From the NCBI GenBank assembly GCA_035530195.1, contig DATKVG010000023.1:1-7107 (forward strand): 7,107 nt of DNA. Reading direction: 5' to 3'. Origin of the DNA: JAPLKX01 sp035530195. Its GTDB lineage: Bacteria; Hydrogenedentota; Hydrogenedentia; Hydrogenedentales; SLHB01. Below are positions 1 to 6,500 of this stretch, piece after piece (the stretch's first letter is position 1; each line of letters opens with the position of its first letter). A model generated the notes under the pieces. That model was not told the DNA's origin. It saw only the letters and a program-made list of their open reading frames with translations, and searched no databases. A program made the position numbers and the translations under genes.

Positions 1-702
1 GTTTCGGTTCGGCGCCCGGGTCAGCCCCGCCAGCAGGGCCGACTCGGCCAGCGTCAGATCCCAGCAGTCCTTGTCGTAATACTGCCGCGCGGCGGACTGG
101 ACGCCGTTAGCGCTGACGCCGAGGAAGATCTGATTCAGGTAGAGTTCGAGGATCTCGTCCTTCGTGAAATCGCGTTCGACCTGGTACGCGATGACCGCTT
201 CGCGGAGCTTGCGCGCCACGTTCCGCTCCAGGCCGACCGCGAGCGGCTCGATATTGCGGACCACCTGCTGCGTTATCGTGCTGCCGCCGCGCGTCCTCCC
301 CGTTCTGAGAATGTAGAGGGCTGCATTCAGGATGGCGTCCGGCCGGACGCCCTTGTGTTGATAGAACTTGTCGTCTTCCGTGGCGACGAATGCTTTCTTC
401 AGATGGAGTGGCATCTCGCTCAACCGCACCAATTGCCGCTGTTCAGTCGAGAATTCCCCCAGCATCTCACCGTCCGACGAAAACACCTTACTACCAATCT
501 TCGGCCGGAAATCCTCGAGCGTCTCGATCGTGCTCTTGGCGTCATCGACAATCCAGCGGAACGTCCCCAGGCACGCGCCCCACACCGCCCCCACCACCAA
601 CAAAAAGCAAAAGAACAACCCACTACAGCCGCGGCGTCGTTTCCGAGGCGCCACGTTTGGAGTACCGGCTTCAGCCGGTGCTGGGTCCATAACATCAGGC
701 AT
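1..702 (-). CDS. Class A penicillin-binding protein (GT51 peptidoglycan transglycosylase), N-terminal part
   Basis: This encodes the glycosyltransferase half of a bifunctional PBP1a-like enzyme, which polymerises lipid II into glycan strands on the outer face of the inner membrane. The reading frame is open to the window start, so only 234 residues are present; the transpeptidase domain, if there is one, lies outside. An ATG at 702 follows an in-frame TAG at 714-712; Met5 (690) is an alternative start. A basic stretch (residues 20-24, RKRRR) precedes one membrane anchor at about 26-48. The GT51 motifs appear in order: EDDKFYQHKG with the catalytic Glu at 109, GGSTITQQ at 139-146, RKLRE at 164-168 with the second conserved Glu, KDEILELYLNQIFLG at 181-195, and SAARQYY at 203-209. 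These make the family certain. Which PBP1 paralogue it is, or whether it is a monofunctional MtgA-like protein, cannot be told from this part. It lies 79 bp downstream of the FN3 gene, with only a weak Shine-Dalgarno-like GGTAGG. Confidence 0.95.
   Translation of the reverse strand, partial: MPDVMDPAPAEAGTPNVAPRKRRRGCSGLFFCFLLVVGAVWGACLGTFRWIVDDAKSTIETLEDFRPKIGSKVFSSDGEMLGEFSTEQRQLVRLSEMPLHLKKAFVATEDDKFYQHKGVRPDAILNAALYILRTGRTRGGSTITQQVVRNIEPLAVGLERNVARKLREAVIAYQVERDFTKDEILELYLNQIFLGVSANGVQSAARQYYDKDCWDLTLAESALLAGLTRAPNRN
664..679. repeat. REP-like palindrome inside the PBP 5' coding end
   Basis: This is a perfect 6-bp inverted repeat with a 4-nt loop, ACCGGC-TTCA-GCCGGT. It lies within codons for residues 9-13 of the PBP, in the unconserved tail before the membrane anchor. 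The sequence resembles the short GC-rich palindromes scattered through many large environmental genomes (from memory, not checked). It may be a chance hairpin or an insertion tolerated in frame. Confidence 0.35.
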
Positions 703-781
703 AAGGCAATCCTACCATTCCATTCTTTCCGCTGCAACGATCAATCCCCCAGCGCCCATTTAAGTTCCTTGTTGGCGCGCG

Positions 782-1387
782 TTACAGCACCGCGGCGACC
801 GTATTGGTCGGGACGCTTTCGCCCCAATTGTTGACGGCGACCACGCGGTACTCGAGGTGCGGGCCACGGGGCTGGTTTTCGAGCGTGATCTCCGGGTGCA
901 GCGCGCTACCGGCGGCGTCCCAATCTCCATGGTTATCGAGGCGGCGTTCGATACGGTAGACGGTAGCGTGGCCCCCATCTTCCGGCACATGCCAACGCAG
1001 CAGTAACCATCCATCGCCCTCGCGGACAATCGTCAACAAGCCCGGCTGGCCCGGCGCTATCCGTTGCCGGGCATGCGGCGCGCTCCATCCGAGACAACCC
1101 AGTTGATCGTCATTCATCAGCGTCACGTTCTCCGCATAACGCAACACCTGTTTCATATCCCGTTTCAACGCACCCAGCGACTCGTCTTTGGTCAGAGTCG
1201 CCATACGCGCCGCAACACGCGCCGTCACCGCCGCCGACTGCGCCATGCTAAAAGCATCACGCCGCGCCCGCAACGCCGCCGGATCCACCGGCGGCGAAGG
1301 AAACAACCCCGGATGCGCCTCAAGACCCGCCGCAATACGTTCCGCTAACGCCACAATCTCCGCTTCCGACAACGGAAAAGCACCCAT
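782..1387 (-). CDS. Fibronectin type III domain-containing protein
   Basis: A protein of 201 residues with two parts. Residues 7-100 look helical and contain PPVDPAALRA at 32-41, an Ala-rich stretch, and LRYAENVT followed by LGCLGW at 82-101. Residues about 112-201 form one fibronectin type III domain: PGQPG start, core Trp in LLLRW (132), YRIERR at 144-149, and the C-terminal strand motif EYRVVAVNNWGES at 179-191. The same arrangement (N-terminal helices, AENV, LGW, PGQP, FN3 ending in SNTV) occurs in a widespread family of small FN3 proteins of unknown role; this rests on memory of the family. No signal peptide or membrane segment is visible, so it is probably cytoplasmic, which is unusual for FN3. 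The start is chosen at 1387 because GGGAGGG at 1394-1400 sits 6 nt upstream; an ATG at 1390 and a TTG at 1393 are in frame but too close to it. A substrate or partner cannot be inferred. Confidence 0.85.
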   Translation of the reverse strand: MGAFPLSEAEIVALAERIAAGLEAHPGLFPSPPVDPAALRARRDAFSMAQSAAVTARVAARMATLTKDESLGALKRDMKQVLRYAENVTLMNDDQLGCLGWSAPHARQRIAPGQPGLLTIVREGDGWLLLRWHVPEDGGHATVYRIERRLDNHGDWDAAGSALHPEITLENQPRGPHLEYRVVAVNNWGESVPTNTVAAVL

Positions 1388-1393
1388 CATCAA

Positions 1394-1400
1394 CCCTCCC
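1394..1400 (-). promoter_or_regulatory. Shine-Dalgarno of the FN3 gene
   Basis: On the minus strand GGGAGGG is followed by TTGATGATGGGT. The spacing to the two consecutive ATGs is 3 nt and 6 nt, which favours the second ATG (1387) over the first (1390) and over the TTG at 1393. Confidence 0.7.
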
Positions 1401-1412
1401 TAATGTTTGTCC

Positions 1413-1490
1413 TCTTTTCGACAGGATTTACATGATAGACAGGATTTTCGGTATTTCCATCCTGTAAATCATGTAAATCCTGTCAAAAGA
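1413..1490. repeat. Near-perfect 32-33 bp inverted repeat (long hairpin)
   Basis: The left arm is 1413-1445 and the right arm is 1459-1490, separated by a 13-nt loop at 1446-1458. The arms pair with only two mismatched positions and one single-base indel. Each arm is made of a repeated word: GACAGGAT-TTACATGAT followed by GACAGGAT on the left, and ATCCTGTAAATCATG followed by ATCCTGTC on the right. If transcription of the FN3 gene starts upstream, the hairpin lies in its 5' leader and ends about 12 nt before the Shine-Dalgarno. It carries no transposase. Similar words recur as short interspersed repeats in many environmental genomes (recalled, not verified), so a MITE-like or REP-like element is the leading reading. 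A terminator or attenuator is the alternative. Confidence 0.8.
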
Positions 1491-1550
1491 AAGTGCAACC
1501 AAATACCCATTGTTAGGCTCAAGAGACACCTACGAGGCATCACACATCAC

Positions 1551-1950
1551 GCCAGAATTATACCACATAAGACCCATATTATTCCATACAGCGCGCATGT
1601 CACTTTACAACAGACATAATATATAGCGAAATGGCTCTAACTCAATCCACATAAGACCAAAGATAAGACCAGTAACGCCAAATAAATTATATCTCAGGCC
1701 CAATCCATTTTATCTAAGGCCAAACCGAAACTATATAAGCCCAATATCGACAGATATTACGCCAAAATCATTATAGCCTAGCCATAATCCATATTATATC
1801 ACACCCAATCCATAATATATTACGCCCATTGCATATCATATAACGCCAAACATACTATATATAAATCCTGCTATCCACGCATCCACTAGCCTAGAACACA
1901 AAGAAAACAGCCTAGAACACAAGAATTCCGCCCATTCAACCAAGAAGACA
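1551..1950. repeat. Degenerate 21-bp-period tandem repeat array, AT-rich
   Basis: The segment divides into about 19 units. Each begins with GCC or ACC on the plus strand and continues with an A/T-rich stretch; an approximate consensus is GCCCAATCCATATTATATAAC. Unit starts from 1677 onward fall at 1677, 1698, 1719, 1739, 1761, 1781, 1803, 1824 and 1845, that is every 20-22 bp. Exact words recur at multiples of 21: AGCCTAGAACACAA at 1888 and 1909 (offset 21), ATATTACGCC at 1754 and 1817 (63), CCACATAAGACC at 1563 and 1647 (84), CCCAATCCAT at 1699 and 1804 (105), and TAACGCCAAA at 1673 and 1841 (168). Individual units have drifted strongly. The period fades outside these limits, with traces down to about 1505 and up to about 1990. 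No reading frame is open through it. Confidence 0.75.
1557..1565 (-). promoter_or_regulatory. Candidate extended -10 promoter for the FN3 gene
   Basis: The minus strand reads TGGTATAAT, which matches the extended -10 form TGnTATAAT. No convincing -35 hexamer is found 16-18 nt upstream. Transcription would begin near 1550 and give a leader of about 160 nt containing the long hairpin. The surroundings are very AT-rich, so a chance match is quite possible. Confidence 0.35.
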
Positions 1951-2129
1951 CCCCAACCAACAAAGAATACCGACCACCTAACCCAGCCAAAACTCGAAAA
2001 CCAGGACTCATGCCCAGAATCCCAAGCCCCGTTCCCATCGCACCGGGATAAAGCGATATTTCCAGAAGCGGTGCGATAGATCGACACCCGACACCGTTCG
2101 ACTCCTCGCTCCCACCATCCCCAAAGCCC
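1951..2129. other. A+C-rich intergenic tail downstream of the propeller gene
   Basis: No credible gene is present. On the plus strand the segment is dominated by A and C with few G or T up to about 2030; GC content then returns to the local level. Short frames across it on the minus strand have no Shine-Dalgarno and no recognisable family, and overlap the end of the propeller gene out of frame. It contains one 9-bp inverted repeat (2037-2045 with 2069-2077). Confidence 0.6.
2037..2077. repeat. 9-bp inverted repeat downstream of the propeller gene
   Basis: ATCGCACCG at 2037-2045 pairs perfectly with CGGTGCGAT at 2069-2077 across a 23-nt loop. It lies 53 bp past the propeller gene stop and could end its transcript, but no U-run follows it on the minus strand and the loop is long. 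A rho-independent terminator is therefore not well supported; it could also be an operator-like site or chance. Confidence 0.3.
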
Positions 2130-3512
2130 TCAGGACCCGCCGCCTTCTTCCTTCTCGACCGCGTCGAATTGGGCAAAGCAGGGGCGCGGCTTTCCGTCTA
2201 TAGTCTCGAAGGTGCCCCCAACATAGAGCGTCGTGCCTGAAAGCGCCAAGGCAAAGATGTTTGAGTTTCGTGGCTTCCGGTTGTGACCCGTGGTCGTCGA
2301 GTATGGCAATTCGATGATATCCGGGTTCATGCCACACATCTTGTCCACATTTGGGTTCCAGTCCGTGGCGCGTCCAGTGGCGGCATCGAGTGCGGCAATG
2401 CAGTTCCGCCCTTGCCCACCGATGACGCTGAACCAACCCCCAGCGTAGACGGTTCTGCCATCGCCCGACACCGCCAAGGCGGCAATCGATTTGTCCGCGT
2501 TAGGGTTCCAGTCCGCGGCTAGGCCCGTCGCAGCATCGAGCGCAACAAGATGATTCCGCTTCTCCCTGCCGATTCCATTGAAAACACCCCCGGCATAGAC
2601 TGTTGTGTCGGACACCGCCCAGGCGCTGACACTCCCTGGGAAAGACGACCGCTTGTCTTCGTCCGCCGCGTCGGGATTCCAGGTCGTGGCTTGCCCCGCC
2701 ACGGCATCGATCGCGGCAATGTTGTTGCGTGGCTGCCCGCCAATAGAGGAGAACCATCCTCCGGCGTAGACGGTCGTGCCATCGTCCGATAGGGCCAAGG
2801 CAGAGACACTCGATTCCACACGGAACATGACCTTCACATTGTGATTCTTCCAGTCCGTGAACATCACCTTGGGATTCCAGTCCGTGGCTTGCCCCGTTAC
2901 AGCATCAAGGGCCGCAATGCCGTTGCGTTTCTGCCCGCCGATGGTGGTGAACCGGCCTCCGGCATAGACGGTCGCGCTGTCGTCCGACATCGCCAATGCA
3001 GAGACGCTCTGGCGTGATCCTCCACCGCTCGGGTTGGGGTTCCAGTCCGTGGCTTGGCCGGTCTTGGCATCGAGCGCAGCAAAGTGGTTCCGCGTCTGCC
3101 CGCCGATGGTGGTGAAGTAACCTCCGGCGTAGACCGTCGCGCCATCGCCCGACACCGCCAAGGCTTCGACGGGCGGACACGATAGAGTGGCGCTCGCGTT
3201 GGGATTCCAGTCCGTGGCTTTGCCGGTTTTGGCATCGAGCGCGGCAATACCGTTCCGATACACTCCGTCAACGCCCGGCGTACCTCCGACTGGTCCAACC
3301 CACGTGAAAGCGCCGCCGATGTATATCGTGGTGGGAGTTGTGGCGATGGCAAGCACCGGCCCGTTCGTGACCCAGGTTTCTTCGCGCGGGGTATTGCTCT
3401 GGGCGAGGGCTGGCAGTGCGGCCAGGAACGCGGGCGCTATCAGCATCAGCCCGAGCGCCGCGCGCGCGTGGTGTGTCAATGGGCGTTTTCTGAGGAATGC
3501 GTTTTCCGTCAT
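2130..3512 (-). CDS. Secreted seven-repeat beta-propeller protein (delta-60/DUF5122-like)
   Basis: A 460-residue exported protein. A signal peptide is clear: basic n-region with RKR at 8-10, hydrophobic core at about 18-33, and a cleavage site after ALA at residue 37. The mature part is seven repeats at about 52-106, 115-161, 169-215, 235-281, 294-340, 343-389 and 418-455. Each follows the pattern VSALAVSGDG, TVYAGGxF, TIGGQxRN, IAALDAxTG, ATDWNPN. Seven four-stranded units predict a closed seven-bladed propeller. The repeat resembles delta-60/DUF5122 and related propellers; no catalytic residues or cell-wall anchor are visible, and binding is the likeliest type of role. An insertion at 216-234 and another at 390-417 separate blades. 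The start is the ATG at 3512, 9 nt after AAGGAGG; an upstream in-frame GTG at 3554 would put 14 extra residues before the signal peptide and lacks that ribosome site. It lies 68 bp downstream of the DUF2339 gene, so co-transcription is possible. Confidence 0.82.
   Translation of the reverse strand: MTENAFLRKRPLTHHARAALGLMLIAPAFLAALPALAQSNTPREETWVTNGPVLAIATTPTTIYIGGAFTWVGPVGGTPGVDGVYRNGIAALDAKTGKATDWNPNASATLSCPPVEALAVSGDGATVYAGGYFTTIGGQTRNHFAALDAKTGQATDWNPNPSGGGSRQSVSALAMSDDSATVYAGGRFTTIGGQKRNGIAALDAVTGQATDWNPKVMFTDWKNHNVKVMFRVESSVSALALSDDGTTVYAGGWFSSIGGQPRNNIAAIDAVAGQATTWNPDAADEDKRSSFPGSVSAWAVSDTTVYAGGVFNGIGREKRNHLVALDAATGLAADWNPNADKSIAALAVSGDGRTVYAGGWFSVIGGQGRNCIAALDAATGRATDWNPNVDKMCGMNPDIIELPYSTTTGHNRKPRNSNIFALALSGTTLYVGGTFETIDGKPRPCFAQFDAVEKEEGGGS
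2823..2885 (-). repeat. Imperfect short tandem duplication inside the propeller gene
   Basis: Two adjacent segments, 2859-2885 (27 nt) and 2823-2858 (36 nt), both start with ACGGACTGGAA and end with AAGGTSATGTTC on the minus strand. They encode TDWNPKVMF followed by TDWKNHNVKVMF (residues 210-230). The second copy accounts for most of the insertion between blades 3 and 4 and keeps the frame. Confidence 0.6.
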
Positions 3513-3521
3513 CTCACTGCT

Positions 3522-3528
3522 CCTCCTT
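3522..3528 (-). promoter_or_regulatory. Shine-Dalgarno of the propeller gene
   Basis: The minus strand reads AAGGAGG followed by AGCAGTGAG and ATG (9-nt spacer). The strength of this site decides in favour of the ATG at 3512 over the in-frame GTG at 3554. Confidence 0.75.
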
Positions 3529-3580
3529 GCGTCGCGTTGCATGATACGTGACACTATATGCCCGCTTTGACGTGCCCGTT

Positions 3581-6500
3581 TTATTGTGACTTGGTGTCTT
3601 GGGAATTCTCTGGTGTTGCTTTGTCAGCCTTGTTCCGTTCGGCGGGGTGCACGCGGGCCATCCATTTGTAGTAGCCGATGCTGATGCACAGCAGGCCGGC
3701 GCCTACCACGGCAAATGCCGCGACACGTAGCAGCGGATCCTGTTCTTTCATATCCAACAGGAAAAGGCGGCCAAGCGAAAGCAGAATAACGACCAAGCCG
3801 GCGTACCGATAGAAGCGTTGGTGAAACAGCAACGACAAAATGAAAAGGGCGGCGGCGAGGGCAAACCAGCCGATGGTGACGAACGCCAGGTTGGCGTCCA
3901 TGAGATAGGGAATCCTCTCCAGCAACACCAACAGCAAGACGGCCGCCAAGCCTATGGGCGCCATGGCGGATTCCGGCCGCCGCGGATCATATTTTACATT
4001 ACGCGCCACCGCGGCCAAGAACTCCTCAAGACGCGGGGCCCACCGCACATAGAGGCGTTCAGACAGGATCCAGAATACCGCGAGTAGTACAAACGCTATG
4101 ATGAATCCTGGTTGCAGGGATTCAGCGCCAAATGCTTCAGCCGTGTGGCGGATCGAGGCGTAGAGTATTCCGGCGGCGGACACGGCGGCAGCGGACGGAA
4201 TACGGAGTGTTACCCCGTATGCCAGAAATCCGTAGCAGACCAGCGCCGTCGCCGTCATGAGCCATTCCGGCTGGATACGGACTTCAAAGTAACACAACAA
4301 GACGGCCATGGCGTTGACCACAAGGGCCGCGCCAACGTAGGGTGCGATTTCGGTACGTTTCTTGAAATACGCGAGGTAGCGGTCGCCCAGCAAGGACAAG
4401 ATCACCAGCAAGACCGTCGCAACGCCGAGGCCCGTATCCACGACGGTGGCGTCGAATCCAATCCCGACGTTGCGTAGGGAGGCGTAGAACGTGCCAGCAA
4501 ACGCTAAGACGAGTGCGGCCGGGGAACCAAACGCCGCCCCGTACGCCAGGAAGCCGTAGCAGACCAGCGCCGTCGCCGTCATCAGCCATTCCGGCTGGAT
4601 GCGGACTTCAAAGTAACACAACAAGACGGCCATGGCGTTGACCACAAGGGCCGCGCCGACGTAGGGTGCAATTTCGGTATGTTTCTTGAAATACGCGAGG
4701 TAGCGGTCGCCCAGTAACGACAAGATCACCAGCAAGACCGTCGCAATGCCGAGGCCCGTATCCACGACGGTGGCGTCGAATCCAATCCCGGCGTTGCGTA
4801 GGGAGGCGTAGAACGTGCCCGCAAACGCCAAGACGAATGCGGCCCGGGAACCAAACGCCGCCCCGTACGCCAGGAAGCCGTAGCAGGCCAGCGCCGTTGC
4901 CGTCATCAGCCATTCCGGCCGAATGCAGGCTTCGAAGTGGCACAACAAGACGGCCATGGCGTTGACCACGAAACCGGCGCAAAGATACGGGGCGATCGCC
5001 GTGCGTTTCTCGAAATGCGAGAAATAGCGGTCGGCCAATAACGATAGGAGTGTAAGCGCAACGATGGCTGCGCCGAACTTCGCGGGGGCGTCATGGAAAT
5101 AATGGAACACTTCGGGTACGAACACGACACTGGCCCAAAGCATGAAGCCGCCCGAAACGGCCGCAAGGGCCGTGGCATGCAGAGTCAGAAACAGGCCGGC
5201 CGCAAGAACCGCCGCCGCGGCGAGGGCGAACGCCCCGTTGACGCCCGGAATCTCCGCGACCAGTAACAGCCCCATCAGCAAGGCGCATGCACCATACAGG
5301 ATGTAGGGGGAAGCGATCTGCTGGTGGAATTCCAACCCGACGCGTCTTCCGATGTGCCGTTCTTCGGATGCCAAGGCCACCATCGCCGCCGCCGCAAGTC
5401 CGGCAATGGCTACGGGCAGGTTAATGACTTCGCGTAGCGCAAGTTCGTGGCAGCCGATAGGAAGCGCGGCCAAGACGAACAACGCGATCCCCGTGAGCCC
5501 AAAGGGTTTTGAATGGAGGAGCGCGGCACCCACCGTCAGCGCCAAGGCGAAGCCGGCCATTACCCCGAAACGGTGTCCGCCTTGTACCAGCGGGAACGCG
5601 TAGGCCAAGAACAGGATGGTTCCCGCGAGCGAGTATAGATACGGGAAGAACAGGCCTTCGTATGGCTTCTCGGTGTTTTCGAAAGAGTCTGGCCGTTCGG
5701 TAACGAGATCCAATTGCCAGCACAGGCTTAGCAGGCCCGGGCTGAACGGGGCCGATCGCGGAGACCGGAGGGTCCAGTCCGTGCGCTGGTACAACTGTGA
5801 CGCCAAAAGGAATGCCGCTACGCCGAGCACCGCCCTGATGACGTACCCGACATACCCCGGGGCCGCGTAGGCCATCGTCGTGAGGTGCAACGCGCCGGGG
5901 GCCACGGGTGACCCGAATGCGATTTGGAATACCGCGCCGAGTGTCTGCACGAACGCGATGCCCCCCACGGCGAACGCCATCAACCGCATCACAAGCAGGC
6001 CGGACCGGCGGGCCGATACGAGTATTGCTACCATCTCGATGGCCAGACATAGGGATAGGGAATTGCCTCCGTAGCGCGTTGCGAGGGCCAGGGTGAAGAG
6101 CGCGATGGATTTGAGGAAGTAGACATTGAATAAGGGGTCGCCCGCGCGAAGACGCAGGTAACCAAGGGCGATCATCAATAGGACTGCGCTTGAACAGAAG
6201 CGAAACAGGTCCTGATGGCCGCGCGTGAAGTCGAAACTGTTCATCACGACGGTGCCGAGCGCGAGGAAGCAGACGGTGTTCAGCGTGACAAAGGCGTTGC
6301 GGAACCAGCCAGGGACGGTCTTGCGCCGGAGCTCTTCCGGCGAAAACAACTCCGCCAGTGCGAATATCAGGAAGAAGACCGCAAGAACACCCATGGACCC
6401 GGCGAAGTCCGCGTACGGATCCACGCCGTGACCGCGCGCCAGCGCCACGAGAACGTTGGCGTAGCTGCCCACCAGGCCGAGGGACGCCACGTAGTACCAG

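Noticed and set aside
355..834. Plus-strand and out-of-frame ORFs over the start of the PBP gene
   Set aside because: The minus frame 702-1 carries all GT51 motifs; the others are shadows with atypical, Pro/His/Arg-rich composition.
1274..1296. Perfect 9-bp inverted repeat CGCCGCCGG / CCGGCGGCG with 5-nt loop
   Set aside because: It lies inside the FN3 gene coding sequence for PPVDPAALRA, a family-typical segment; GC-rich codons suffice to explain it and no U-run follows.
1551..1950. Possible CRISPR array, given a regular short period
   Set aside because: The period is only 21 bp with no conserved repeat alternating with unique spacers; all parts of the unit drift together, and no cas gene is present.
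1551..1950. Iteron-type replication origin with DnaA boxes
   Set aside because: The spacing suits iterons, but the units are too diverged, the nearest DnaA-box-like words (AATCCACAT, CTATCCACG) miss two or more bases of TTATCCACA, and no replication initiator gene is in the window.
1836..2176. Two overlapping minus-strand frames downstream of the propeller gene (83 and 96 codons)
   Set aside because: They overlap the end of the propeller gene out of frame, lack ribosome sites and family similarity; their length follows from the G+T bias and the seven-codon (21-bp) period.
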